Positions 47,603-56,092 of a DNA stretch of 64,000 nucleotides are shown in pieces. A model generated the notes under the pieces. It searched no databases. It had not been told where the DNA came from and saw only the letters and a list, made by a program, of their open reading frames with translations. The translations under genes were made by a program, and so were the position numbers. The DNA comes from Stagnihabitans lacustris (GTDB taxonomy: Bacteria; Pseudomonadota; Alphaproteobacteria; Rhodobacterales; Rhodobacteraceae): the NCBI RefSeq assembly GCF_025950525.1, contig NZ_JAPDGS010000001.1:62001-126000 (forward strand), read 5' to 3'. The number at the start of each line of letters is the position of its first letter. Position 1 is the first letter of the stretch.

Positions 47603-47638
47603 TCCCTCCTCCCAACCAACTCTGAAAAGGAAATCATC

Positions 47639-47893
47639 ATGATCCGCAAATCCGTCCTCTTCGTCGCCCTCGCCGCCACCCTGGCCGCCGGCTCTGCCTT
47701 TGCCTCGACCAAAGTGTCGGGCGCCGTGACCCAGGTCGATGCGCCGAACGGCTATGTCTGGCTGGAAGGCGTCCGCTATGACGTGGGCCGCGACTTTGCC
47801 ACCGGCCTGACCGCTGGCAACCAGATCGAGCTGGTGACGATCACCAATGGCACCGCGCAAGACGTGGTCCATGCCTCGATCGCGGGCTTCTAA
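47639..47893 (+). CDS. Small exported DUF1344-like protein (second of tandem pair)
   Basis: An 84-aa paralogue of the preceding protein with almost the same signal peptide (MIRK...ALAATLAAGSAFA) and the same strand pattern: STKVSGAVTQVDAPNGYVWLEGVRYDVG...LTAGNQIELVTI. Spacing is 36 bp with its own AAAAGGA site. The pair is a recent-looking tandem duplication. A GGGGGTTCCTTCGGGAGCCCCC hairpin straddles about 47927-47948 at the 3' end of the convergent YigZ-like gene. Confidence 0.72.
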   Translation: MIRKSVLFVALAATLAAGSAFASTKVSGAVTQVDAPNGYVWLEGVRYDVGRDFATGLTAGNQIELVTITNGTAQDVVHASIAGF

Positions 47894-47923
47894 GACGACC
47901 CGTCGGATGTTCCTCATCTGACG

Positions 47924-48301
47924 TCAGGGGGTTCCTTCGGGAGCCCCCTTCTGCATGTCCGCCAAAAGCGCGCGGACCGAGGTCACGACATGGGCAAAGC
48001 GGTCGCCGCCCAGGTTCACCCCGCCATACCAGCGCGTCACGACGATGATGCGACCACGGGTGCCGTCCCGCTCCAGCATTTTCAGGATCACCGCCGCAGC
48101 CCCGGACTCGCCGTCGTCATCCTTCAGGCTTGTGCCATCGGGCAGGATCGCGGCCCAGGTGTTATGCGTGGCCTTGGCGAATTTCTTGTGGGATTTCAGG
48201 GTGGCGAGGAAGGCCTTGATCGCGGCCGCATCCGCCACCGCCCCCCCGCTGGCCGCATACCGCGAGCCCCGGTCCCGCACCGTATCCATGATCTGCAACA
48301 T
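47924..48301 (-). CDS. YigZ/IMPACT family protein (UPF0029)
   Basis: A 125-aa protein corresponding to the IMPACT/YigZ N-terminal domain alone: YAASGGAV, then KSHKKFAKATHNTWAAILPDG, the DDDGESGA signature, and VVTRWYGGVNLGGDRFAHV. Full-length YigZ is about 200 aa, so this is the short form without the C-terminal DUF1949 domain. IMPACT in eukaryotes modulates GCN2; bacterial roles are unclear. It is divergent from hrpB, with 54 bp between starts. Confidence 0.85.
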   Translation of the reverse strand: MLQIMDTVRDRGSRYAASGGAVADAAAIKAFLATLKSHKKFAKATHNTWAAILPDGTSLKDDDGESGAAAVILKMLERDGTRGRIIVVTRWYGGVNLGGDRFAHVVTSVRALLADMQKGAPEGTP

Positions 48302-48355
48302 GGGCGCACCCTAGCCGCGTCTTGCGCGGGTGCAAAGCCCCGGCCATAAGGCGCC

Positions 48356-50749
48356 ATGCTGCCCATTCACGCCATATTGCCGGAACTGCGCGCGGCCCTG
48401 TCCGGGGGGCAGGCGGTGTTGCAGGCGCCTCCGGGGGCGGGCAAGACCACGGTCGTGCCGCTTGACCTTTTGCCGCTGGTCCGGGGCCGCATCCTTTTGC
48501 TGGAACCACGCCGCCTTGCCGCCCGGGCCGCAGCCGAGCGCATGGCCGAAACCTTGGGCGAAAGCTGCGGCCAAACCGTCGGCTACCGGATCAGGGGCGA
48601 GGCCAAAGTGGGGCCAATGACCCGGATCGAGGTCGTGACCGAAGGCATCCTGACACGGATGATCCAGTCCGATGCCGAATTGCCCGGCATTGGGTGCGTG
48701 ATCTTCGACGAATTCCACGAACGCAGCCTTCATGCGGACCTTGGCCTTGCCCTGACGCTGGAAATCCGCGGCGCGCTGCGGCCCGATCTGATGGTGCTGG
48801 TGATGTCGGCCACTTTGGATGCGGGCCCCGTGGCCGCGCTGATGGGGGCGCCCATCGTGACCTCCGAGGGGCGCGCCTTTCCGGTCGAGACCCGCTGGCT
48901 GGGTCGCAGCCCCGACCGGCTGGAGCCCGCCATGGCCGGGCTGATCCGTCAGGCTTTGGACGAAACTCAGGGCGGGCTTCTGGCCTTTCTGCCCGGCGAA
49001 GGAGAGATCCGGCGGGTTCAGGGCCTGTTGGGCGACCTGCCGGGCTGCACCGTCCTGCCTTTGTTCGGTGCGATGGATTTTGCGGCCCAACGCGCGGCCT
49101 TGGGTCCCGTGCCGGGGCGGCGGGTGGTGCTGGCGACCTCGATTGCGGAAACCTCGTTGACGCTGCCCGATATCCGCATCGTGGTGGATGGCGGCAAATC
49201 CCGTCGCGCGCGGTTCGATCCGGCAAGCGGCATGGCGCGGCTGGTGACGGAACGCGTCACAAGGGCCGAGGCCGAACAGCGCCGCGGCCGGGCAGGGCGG
49301 GTCGCAGAGGGCATCTGCTATCGCCTGTGGACGCGCGGCGAAGAAGGCGCGCTGGCCGCCCATCCCCCGGCCGAGATCGAAAGCGCCGACCTCGCCCCGC
49401 TGGCTCTGGAACTGGCGCTGTGGGGCGAAGAGGGGCTGCCCTTTCTGACGCCGCCGCCGCCGGGACCTTTGGCCGAGGCGAAAGCCTTGCTGGAAAGCCT
49501 GGGGGCCGTCGAAAAGGGCCGCATCACCGCCCATGGTCGCGCGCTGGCCGCCCTGCCGGTGCATCCGCGCCTGGGCCATATGTTGTTGCGGGCGGGACCT
49601 GGGGCCGCCCCCCTCGCCGCCCTGATGGAAGACCGCGACCCGCTGAAATTCGCGCCCCCCGACCTGGCGCTGCGCGTCAAGGCGTTGGAGAACCCCGGCG
49701 CCTTTGCCCGCGAACATCCCTATGAAATCAACCGCGTGGCGCTGGATCGCATCCGGGTCGAGGCCAAAAGGCTGGCCCGCGCGGTGCCCGGCCAAGAGGG
49801 TGGGCTTTCCTTGGGCCAGATGGCGGCGCTGGCCTATCCCGACCGCGTCGGCCTGCGCCGCAAGGGGGATCAGCCGCGCTGGCTGTTGTCGGGCGGCAAG
49901 GGGGCGGCCATGACCCCCGGCACGCCGCTCAGCGAAGCGCGGCTTCTGGTCGCCACCGATCTGGACGGCGACCCAAGGGAGGCGACGATCCGCCAGGCCG
50001 TCGCCCTGACCGAGGCCGAGTTGCGCGCCACCCATGGGGCGCAGATCACCTGGCGCGAGGCCTGCACCTATAACCGCCGCGAAGGCCGCATCCTCTCACG
50101 CCGGCAGGAATGTTTCGGCGCCCTCGTGCTGGAGGACCGCATCTGGGAAGCCCCGCCCGAGGCGATCTCTCGCGCGGCCTTTGAGGGCTTGCGCGAACTG
50201 GGCCTGCCCTTTTCGCCCTCGGCCCGCCGGTTGCGCGCCCGCATCGCGCTGACCCGGTCGGAGGGCTGGCCCGAGGTCACGGATGCGGCGCTTTTGGCCG
50301 ATGCCGATTGGCTTTTGCCCTATCTGACGCGGTGCAAGACCGATGGCGACCTGAAGAGCCTGGACCTGACCGAACCCCTGCTGGCCCTGCTGACCTGGGA
50401 GCAGCGCGCCGAACTGGATCGGCTTGCCCCGGCGCATTTTGAAACCCCCCTGGGCCGCCGTGTCCCCATCGACTACGAGGGCGAGAACCCGGCCATCGAA
50501 CTGCGCCTGCAAGAGATGTTCGGCGTGACGGTGCATCCCGTGGTCGGCCAGGCGCGCAAACCGCTGCGGGTGACGCTGCTGTCGCCGGGGCAAAAGCCCA
50601 TCCAGGTGACGATGGATATTCCGGGCTTCTGGCGGTCGTCTTATGCCGATGTGCGCAAGGACATGCGCGGCCAGTATCCGCGCCACCCCTGGCCCGAAGA
50701 CCCGACCGAGGCCGAACCCACCCTGCGTGCCAAGCCCCGCGGCACCTAG
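48356..50749 (+). CDS. hrpB: ATP-dependent helicase HrpB
   Basis: A 797-aa DEAH-type helicase. Motifs in order are APPGAGKTTVVP (I), LLLEPRRLAARAAAERMAE (Ia), VIFDEFHERSLHADL (II, in the form DEFH), VMSATLDAG (III), ATSIAETSLTLPDI (V) and QRRGRAGRV (VI). The HrpB C-terminal domain follows (GGKGAAMTPG to TMDIPGFWRSSYADVRKDMRGQYPRHPWPEDP). Its cellular role is poorly defined; the related HrpA works on stalled ribosomes and mRNA. It ends at a bidirectional terminator shared with gcrA. Confidence 0.94.
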   Translation: MLPIHAILPELRAALSGGQAVLQAPPGAGKTTVVPLDLLPLVRGRILLLEPRRLAARAAAERMAETLGESCGQTVGYRIRGEAKVGPMTRIEVVTEGILTRMIQSDAELPGIGCVIFDEFHERSLHADLGLALTLEIRGALRPDLMVLVMSATLDAGPVAALMGAPIVTSEGRAFPVETRWLGRSPDRLEPAMAGLIRQALDETQGGLLAFLPGEGEIRRVQGLLGDLPGCTVLPLFGAMDFAAQRAALGPVPGRRVVLATSIAETSLTLPDIRIVVDGGKSRRARFDPASGMARLVTERVTRAEAEQRRGRAGRVAEGICYRLWTRGEEGALAAHPPAEIESADLAPLALELALWGEEGLPFLTPPPPGPLAEAKALLESLGAVEKGRITAHGRALAALPVHPRLGHMLLRAGPGAAPLAALMEDRDPLKFAPPDLALRVKALENPGAFAREHPYEINRVALDRIRVEAKRLARAVPGQEGGLSLGQMAALAYPDRVGLRRKGDQPRWLLSGGKGAAMTPGTPLSEARLLVATDLDGDPREATIRQAVALTEAELRATHGAQITWREACTYNRREGRILSRRQECFGALVLEDRIWEAPPEAISRAAFEGLRELGLPFSPSARRLRARIALTRSEGWPEVTDAALLADADWLLPYLTRCKTDGDLKSLDLTEPLLALLTWEQRAELDRLAPAHFETPLGRRVPIDYEGENPAIELRLQEMFGVTVHPVVGQARKPLRVTLLSPGQKPIQVTMDIPGFWRSSYADVRKDMRGQYPRHPWPEDPTEAEPTLRAKPRGT

Positions 50750-50784
50750 GTCCGGGGTAGGGTGTGCTTCAGCGCACCATGCGA

Positions 50785-50812
50785 AAAGGCCCGCCGGTGA
50801 GGGCGGGCCTTT
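50785..50812. terminator. Bidirectional terminator between hrpB and gcrA
   Basis: AAAGGCCCGCC and GGCGGGCCTTT form an 11-bp stem with a GGTGAG loop, lying 36 bp after the hrpB stop and 20 bp after the convergent gcrA stop. Confidence 0.85.
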
Positions 50813-50831
50813 GGCAATTCTCGGGGCGCTT

Positions 50832-51455
50832 TTACCGCCGGCGGTCGCGCCGCGCGCTCATCGGCTGGAAGGCCACGCCGACATGGGCTTCGCAATAGGG
50901 CTTGCCCGCCACCGAAGGCAGGCCGCAGAACCAGAAATCCTCGGTCGCGGGGTCGCCGATCGGCCATTTGCAGGTCCGCTCCGTCAGCTCCATCAGCGTC
51001 AGCTTGCGCGCGCGCTTTTCGACTTCACGCACCGAGGCCAGGGCCTCGGGCGAGATCTCGTTGGCGGAAGGCTGCGGCGGCAGGGGTTGGCCGGCCGGAA
51101 TGATCACCTTGCGCGAGGGCATCGGCACCACGGCGGGCACATCGGCCACGGGCGCGGCCGCGACGGGGGCAGGCTGGGGAGCGGGGGCCGGGGCAGGTTT
51201 GGGCGCAGGCGCGGGCTCGGCCTTGACCGGCTCGGGCTTCGGAGGCGCCACGGGGGCCGCGGGCGCCACGACGGGCGCGACCTCTTCGGCCTCTTCCTCG
51301 CCAGGGCCGACCCGGTTGGACAGGCCCAGGCGATGCACCTTGCCGATCACGGCATTGCGCGTCACGCCGCCCAGCTCTTTGGCGATCTGACTGGCAGACT
51401 GGCCCTCGCCCCACATTCTCTTGAGCGTCTCGACGCGCTCGTCGGTCCAGGACAT
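50832..51455 (-). CDS. gcrA: Cell cycle regulator GcrA
   Basis: A 207-aa alphaproteobacterial transcription factor that binds sigma-70 RNA polymerase and senses CcrM methylation at GANTC sites. The N-terminal helix-turn-helix is MSWTDERVETLKRMWGEGQSASQIAKELGGVTRNAVIGKVHRLGL (1-45). A Pro/Ala-rich linker (about 55-130) is longer than in Caulobacter. The C-terminal sigma-binding region has conserved cysteines (TCKWPIGDP, FWFCGLP, GKPYCEAH). AAGAGGTG precedes the ATG. Three GAATC sites lie upstream within 32 bp, so methylation-dependent autoregulation is plausible. Confidence 0.96.
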   Translation of the reverse strand: MSWTDERVETLKRMWGEGQSASQIAKELGGVTRNAVIGKVHRLGLSNRVGPGEEEAEEVAPVVAPAAPVAPPKPEPVKAEPAPAPKPAPAPAPQPAPVAAAPVADVPAVVPMPSRKVIIPAGQPLPPQPSANEISPEALASVREVEKRARKLTLMELTERTCKWPIGDPATEDFWFCGLPSVAGKPYCEAHVGVAFQPMSARRDRRR

Positions 51456-51532
51456 GGGTCACCTCTTTCCGCTGGCCAGCCCGTGTTTTGCATTAAAGAC
51501 GGGACAGGGGTCAATACAAGGGCAGGGGGCCA

Positions 51533-51565
51533 GAATCAAGGCGCGAATCGTTCGATTGCGAATCG
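51533..51565. promoter_or_regulatory. Cluster of three GANTC sites between gcrA and the SRAP gene
   Basis: GAATC occurs at 51533, 51545 and 51560. The last two are part of an 8-bp direct repeat GCGAATCG (51543-51550 and 51558-51565) separated by TTCGATT. GANTC is the CcrM methylation site that GcrA reads. Both divergent genes start roughly 80-140 bp away. Other AT-rich promoter elements could not be fixed. Confidence 0.6.
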
Positions 51566-51671
51566 GAACAGGGGTTTGGCGGGTGGCCCCATGGTTTGGC
51601 TTGCGGCCCCGGGGCGGCGGCTTCGGTGTGCGCCTCTGGCCAGCTGCCGCGAAACCGGCCATGATGGCGCC

Positions 51672-52316
51672 ATGTGCGGACGCCTGACCCTGACCCATCC
51701 GACCGAGGCGCTGGCGGCGCTGTTTTCCGCCACGCCCGGCAACGACTTGCCCCAGGTGCCGAATTACAACCTGTGTCCGACGCAGGATGTGCCGGTCGTG
51801 ACCTCTGACGCCGGGCGGCGCTTGCGGGCGATGCGCTGGGGTCTGGTGCCCTCGTGGTATAAAACGCCGACCGATGGGCCGCTGATCATCAACGCGCGGT
51901 CCGACACCGTGGCCGAAAAGCCCGCCTTCCGCGAGGCGATCCGCCAGCGGCGCTGCATCCTGTTGGCCAGCGGCTTTTACGAATGGAGCGCCGGCGAGGG
52001 GCGCGAGCGTCTGCCCTGGCACATCACCCGCGCCGATGGGGCGCCCCTGGCTCTGGGGGCGCTGTGGACGCCTTCGGGAGATATGGCGACAGTGGCCGTG
52101 GTGACGCTGGGGGCGGGGCCGAACCTGATACCGATCCATGACCGCGAACCCCTGGTGCTGGACCCTGCGGATTGGCCGCTGTGGCTGGGCGAGGCGGGCC
52201 ACGGCGCAGCGCGCCTGATGCAGGTGACGGCGCCGGGCGTGCTGGTCAGCCACCGGGTCGACAAAGCGGTGAACTCGAACCGCGCAAGCGGGCCAGAGCT
52301 GATCGAGCCGATCTGA
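51672..52316 (+). CDS. SOS response-associated peptidase family protein (SRAP, YedK/HMCES-like)
   Basis: A 214-aa SRAP-domain protein that covalently caps abasic sites in single-stranded DNA. Every key residue of the family is present: Cys2 at the mature N-terminus (MCGRLTL), Asn74 in IINARSDTVAEKPAF, Glu104 in SGFYEW and His156 in IPIHDREP. Length is normal. ATG 51672 is forced by the need for Cys2; the longer open frame upstream runs through hrpB and gcrA. It is divergent from gcrA. No GAAC-N7-GAAC box was seen in front of it. Confidence 0.93.
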   Translation: MCGRLTLTHPTEALAALFSATPGNDLPQVPNYNLCPTQDVPVVTSDAGRRLRAMRWGLVPSWYKTPTDGPLIINARSDTVAEKPAFREAIRQRRCILLASGFYEWSAGEGRERLPWHITRADGAPLALGALWTPSGDMATVAVVTLGAGPNLIPIHDREPLVLDPADWPLWLGEAGHGAARLMQVTAPGVLVSHRVDKAVNSNRASGPELIEPI

Positions 52317-52514
52317 CCGCCCTGCGACCACCGCAGCGAAAGAGGGAGCGCTTGGCTCTCTGCGTTCCCAGCGAACAGCAGCCCACCCATGACGCGCAGC
52401 CCCAAACTCAGCCGGCCCCCTAGACTCAGCCCACCCAGACCCCGCCGCCCCAAACCCCGCGAACTTCAGGTCCTGGTTTTGCGGCCCGGCTTCGGACCGG
52501 TCCGCCCGTGTTGC

Positions 52515-52570
52515 TTTCATACTGACCCAAATATTCCGGTGGGGTCCGGGGAGGCAGCGCCTCCCCGGGG
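52515..52570. repeat. Dispersed intergenic repeat (TTTCATACTGA..CCAAATAT family), copy C
   Basis: TTTCATACTGACCCAAATAT differs from copy A at 18526 at one base. It continues into CCGGTGGGG and a GC hairpin (CCGGGGAGGC-AGC-GCCTCCCCGG). It lies in the 309-bp gap between the SRAP gene and tRNA-Gly; the rest of that gap is C-rich sequence (repeated CTCAGCC motifs) with no gene that I can support. Confidence 0.75.
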
Positions 52571-52625
52571 GCGCGTGCGAAGGGGTGTTGAGCCCGCCTC
52601 ACCCCGGTGCTATACCAATCCCAGC

Positions 52626-52699
52626 GCGGGCGTTGTGTAATGGTAAGACCTTAGCCTTCCAAGCTAAAGACACGGGTTCGATTCCCGTCGCCCGCTCCA
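52626..52699 (+). tRNA. tRNA-Gly (anticodon TCC)
   Basis: A complete cloverleaf is visible. The acceptor stem is GCGGGCG with CGCCCGC, the anticodon stem-loop TTAGC-CTTCCAA-GCTAA has TCC at 52658-52660, and the T arm is CGGGTTCGATTCCCG. Discriminator T is followed by encoded CCA (52697-52699). It decodes GGA (and GGG by wobble). Confidence 0.95.
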
Positions 52700-52883
52700 A
52701 TCCTTATCCTGCTGACCGATTGGTTGCCCTGCTGCTGCCGGGCAAGCGTGCCGCGCGCTTTGCGTTGGGCGGGTCCAAAGAAGGCTCTGCGCCTGCCGAT
52801 GTGGCGTTTGGACTTGTCCGGAGCCCGGGCCTGCCGAAGCGGCGGCCTGGCGGGCATATCACCCGGCCTTGCGCCATCTTGGA

Positions 52884-53375
52884 CTACAGCCGGCGGGCGG
52901 CGTCTTTCAGCTTGAAGCCCTTGCCGCCCATCGGCTCCCACAGCCATTGGCCCATCCACAGCGAAAACACCATCGGCCCGGCCTCGTTGCGGGCGGTCAA
53001 GGCGGCCTCGACCCGCGCGCGCCAATCGGCCGCGCGTTGCCGCAAGGCAGCGTCCCTTTGGCTGGCCGCGATCAGAGCGCAGATCGGCAGATCCGTCACC
53101 TGTTCATGGACCAGCTTCAGCAGGGCCTGGGGGCCGCGGTCCTCGACCTGGGTTTCGGCCTGGGTCAGGGCCTCTTCCAGACAGGCCCAGCCCCAGGTCA
53201 GCGCGGCCTTCAACATGCCGTCAAGCCCGCCATAACGCTGCACCAAAGAGGCCCCCGCCAGCCCGGTCTTCAGCGACACGGACGAGAACGTGACCCCCTT
53301 TTCGCCATCCGCGGCGATCAGCCCAAGGACGGTGGCGTAAACTTGGGAATCGGGAAGGGACCGGGGACGCGCCAT
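52884..53375 (-). CDS. TetR family transcriptional regulator
   Basis: A 163-aa TetR-type protein, shorter than the usual 190-210 aa. The N-terminal helix-turn-helix is DSQVYATVLGLIAADGEKGVTFSSVSLKTGLAGASLVQRYGGLDGML. The C-terminal ligand domain is small (FSLWMGQWLWEP near the end). It lies 104 bp downstream of the DUF1501 gene on the same strand, so it may be transcribed with that pair or separately. The ligand and targets are unknown. Confidence 0.78.
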   Translation of the reverse strand: MARPRSLPDSQVYATVLGLIAADGEKGVTFSSVSLKTGLAGASLVQRYGGLDGMLKAALTWGWACLEEALTQAETQVEDRGPQALLKLVHEQVTDLPICALIAASQRDAALRQRAADWRARVEAALTARNEAGPMVFSLWMGQWLWEPMGGKGFKLKDAARRL

Positions 53376-53479
53376 TGTTCAAGCCTATGCCGCTTTGCGA
53401 AAAATTCAAGGTTCATGATGTATTGCGCGCCAAACCGGCGGTTTGCCGCGTCAGGGCACACCTGTCAGGGATAGGGGGG

Positions 53480-54646
53480 TCACAGCACCAGGCCCGGGTC
53501 GCGGTCCAGGTCCAGGCCCGGGAAGACGCGGGTTTCAAGGTCAGCGCCCGAAACGCCGAACAGCGCTTGCAGGGCCCAGGCCGGATAAGACCGCACATCC
53601 GTCGTCGGCATCAGGTCGCGGCTTTCGAAAAGCGCGCTCTCGCCCAGGCCCGGCCATTTGCCGAAAACCTGCCCACCGCGCAGCGCACCGCCCGCCAGGA
53701 TCGCAAGCCCCCCCGTGCCGTGATCGGTGCCGCCCGTGCCATTCTCGCGCGCGGTGCGGCCGAATTCGGTGATGCCAAGGACCAGCGTCGTCCCCCAGGC
53801 CGCGCCCAGACCCTCTTTCAGCGCCACGATCGCATCGGACAGGCCGCCCAGCTGGCCCGCCATCGCGCGGGCCTGATCCTTGTGCATGTCCCAGCCGCCA
53901 AAGGAAAAACTGGCAATCCGCGAGGGCCCCAATAGCCGTTGCGCGACATAGGTCCCCAGCTGCCGATACTGCCCCTTGCCGCGCGGCACGCCGCCCGTCA
54001 TGCCATCCGCCGTATCGGCCAGACGCTGCGCCTGGGCAAAGGGTGCTGCGAACAGCGGATCGGCCTCGTTCAGCGCGGCGATCAATTGCAGGCCCTGCGG
54101 CGACAGCGGGCTTTCGTCGACCGGGAACCAATGGTCGGTCGGCGTGGCGCCCTCCAGCAGCAAAAGCCGCTGTTGGCCGACCGAAACCCCGGTCTCGGCA
54201 TGGGCGCCGGGGATCAGGCCAAGGGCGCGGTTCAGCCAGCCGTCATGGGCCTGGGTCGGCGTGCCATCCAGCGCGTCGGTGCCGTTTTCCAGCGCGTCCT
54301 GGCCGACGAAATGGCTGCGGCCCTGACGATAGGGGGTGGCGGTGGCATGGGCGAACCCCAGCTCTCCGGCGCGCCACAGCGGCATCAGGGGTTCGGCCGC
54401 GGGGTGCAGGGTAAAGAAGTCGTTCAGCGCCGGGCCCTGACCTGCGGCCAGCGTCGGGCGCAGGGCGGCAAAGCCCAGATCGCCCGTCGGGCGCACCACG
54501 TCCAGCCCATCCATCGCACCGCGCAACACGATGACGACCAGGCGGTTTTCGCCTTTGGCCTGGGCAAAGGTCACGGGCGTGACCAGGGGCGAGGCCGCGG
54601 CCGAACAACCGATCAGGAAGGCGCGGCGGGAAAGCAGCAGGTCCAT
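53480..54646 (-). CDS. DUF1501 domain-containing protein, Tat-exported
   Basis: A 388-aa protein with a twin-arginine signal (LLLSRRAFLIGCSAAASPLV). The DUF1501 body follows: LVVIVLRGAMDGLDVVRP, RSHFVGQDALENG, SFSFGGWDMHKDQ, VLGITEFGRTARENGTGGTDHGTGG and GGQVFGKWPGL. The fold is sulfatase/alkaline-phosphatase-like with conserved Asp and His. It is nearly always found with a DUF1800 partner, as here. ATG 54646 is chosen because GGAGG lies 5 bases upstream; ATG 54649 overlaps the DUF1800 stop. The substrate is unknown; extracellular or envelope function is likely. Confidence 0.9.
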   Translation of the reverse strand: MDLLLSRRAFLIGCSAAASPLVTPVTFAQAKGENRLVVIVLRGAMDGLDVVRPTGDLGFAALRPTLAAGQGPALNDFFTLHPAAEPLMPLWRAGELGFAHATATPYRQGRSHFVGQDALENGTDALDGTPTQAHDGWLNRALGLIPGAHAETGVSVGQQRLLLLEGATPTDHWFPVDESPLSPQGLQLIAALNEADPLFAAPFAQAQRLADTADGMTGGVPRGKGQYRQLGTYVAQRLLGPSRIASFSFGGWDMHKDQARAMAGQLGGLSDAIVALKEGLGAAWGTTLVLGITEFGRTARENGTGGTDHGTGGLAILAGGALRGGQVFGKWPGLGESALFESRDLMPTTDVRSYPAWALQALFGVSGADLETRVFPGLDLDRDPGLVL

Positions 54647-54648
54647 CA

Positions 54649-55986
54649 TCACCTCCGGCTGAAATCGGGCGAAGAGAGCAGCACCGTGACGCCCTCCCAT
54701 TTCTGTTCGGCGCCCGCCACAGCGCGGCGCAGCATCGGGCTTGCCAGGTCGCCAAGCGCGAAATCGGCCAATTCGCGCGGGTCGGCGCCGTTGGTGCCGA
54801 TGGCGCGGCCCATGTCGATCGCCCAATCCAGCCGGGCCGAAACCATGGGCGGGCTTAGCCACTCGGCCGCGGTTTCGGGCCAGCCTTCGGGGCTTGGCGC
54901 CTCATAGATCGGCTGGCCAAGTTTCTTCATCCGGTCCTCCAGCTTCATCCCGTCCTTGCGAAAGCCGCGCAGGCCGGCTTCGGTGCCCGTAAGGCCCCCC
55001 AGACGCAGGCTGGCCACGACATATTCATGCGGGCTGCGCAGTTTGGCGCGCTCAGAGGCGCGGGCGGCGGGATGGGTCAGCATCACGCGGTAGACCGGGG
55101 TCAGTGCGGTGTCATGGTCCAGATAGGCCCGCGCCATGGTCGCCACCAGATCGGCGGGCGGCTCATCGGCGATGAAATGCCGGGCGAGGTAAAAGGCCGT
55201 GGCCTCGGCCGTTTCGGGGCGGTGGGCCACGTCCTCGACCAGGCGGTCGATCTCGGCGGCGCCGGTCTGATAGGTCTGGCCCAGGATCAGCTTCTCCCCG
55301 GGTTCCTGGCGGGCATCCTCGACCCTTGGCCCCTCGGCGTCGTGCTTCATCCCGGCCAGAAGCTTGGCCAGCTCCGTCACATCGGTCTGGGTATAGCCGC
55401 GCCCCATCGTGTGCAGCTCCAGGAACTCGCGGGCGAGGTTTTCATTCAGCCCCTTGTTGCGCTTTTTGCCTTGCCGGGAGTTCGGCCCCACCGATTGCAC
55501 CTGGGTCAGGAAAAGCTGCATCGCCGGATGCCACAGCGTCGCCTTCAGCATATCGGCCAGGCGGCCTGTGATGTGGGGGCGGATCGCCTCGTCGCGAAAG
55601 GGCGGGACCAGGGGACGCAGCGCCGCGCCCTGGATCGCCACCGTGATCCGGTTGGCCCAAAGATTGGCCAGCCTTTCGCGAAAGCCACACAAGGCCACGG
55701 CGGGACGCGAAAGCCAGACCTGCAGGTCTTGCGCCTCGATCTCGGCCAGACGCAGGGTGCCGGCGCTTGGGTTGGTCTTGTGGACCTTGGCCTTGCGGTC
55801 GGCGGTATAGGCCTCGATCAGCGGCCAACGCTCGGCCAGACCAGGGGTCGCCCATTGGTCGGCAGGCGCGTCGGGGGCGGTCAGTTGCGCCATCAGACGG
55901 TCGGCGTCATAGCCCGGGCCGGGCGCGCGGCCCGCAAGGGGGCCAAAGCCAAAGCGGATATCCTCGATCAGGCTGGGGGCGTCCAT
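54649..55986 (-). CDS. DUF1800 domain-containing protein
   Basis: A 445-aa, mostly helical DUF1800 protein. Family blocks include IRFGFGPLAGRAPGPG, a central KGLNENLAREFLELHTMGRGYTQTDVTELAKLLAG, AFYLARHFIADEPP, and LRSPHEYVVASLRLGG. It lacks an obvious signal peptide, unlike its Tat-targeted DUF1501 partner, so it might be carried with it or stay in the cytoplasm. The stop overlaps the downstream ATG (TGATGATG), giving coupled translation. ATG 55986 starts the conserved region. No function has been established for the pair. Confidence 0.9.
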   Translation of the reverse strand: MDAPSLIEDIRFGFGPLAGRAPGPGYDADRLMAQLTAPDAPADQWATPGLAERWPLIEAYTADRKAKVHKTNPSAGTLRLAEIEAQDLQVWLSRPAVALCGFRERLANLWANRITVAIQGAALRPLVPPFRDEAIRPHITGRLADMLKATLWHPAMQLFLTQVQSVGPNSRQGKKRNKGLNENLAREFLELHTMGRGYTQTDVTELAKLLAGMKHDAEGPRVEDARQEPGEKLILGQTYQTGAAEIDRLVEDVAHRPETAEATAFYLARHFIADEPPADLVATMARAYLDHDTALTPVYRVMLTHPAARASERAKLRSPHEYVVASLRLGGLTGTEAGLRGFRKDGMKLEDRMKKLGQPIYEAPSPEGWPETAAEWLSPPMVSARLDWAIDMGRAIGTNGADPRELADFALGDLASPMLRRAVAGAEQKWEGVTVLLSSPDFSRR

Positions 55987-56092
55987 GGCGTCTCCGAGGA
56001 TAGGGGCGTGGCGGGTCCTGGGTCCAAGCTGGGGGTCCGGCGCCCAAGGTTCAAGGTCAAACGCCCCGCGGAAAGGATTCCGTCGCCGGATG

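Noticed and set aside
52585-53235. Plus-strand frame spanning the tRNA-Gly gene
   Set aside because: It runs through a clear tRNA and antisense to the TetR gene, with no domain similarity.
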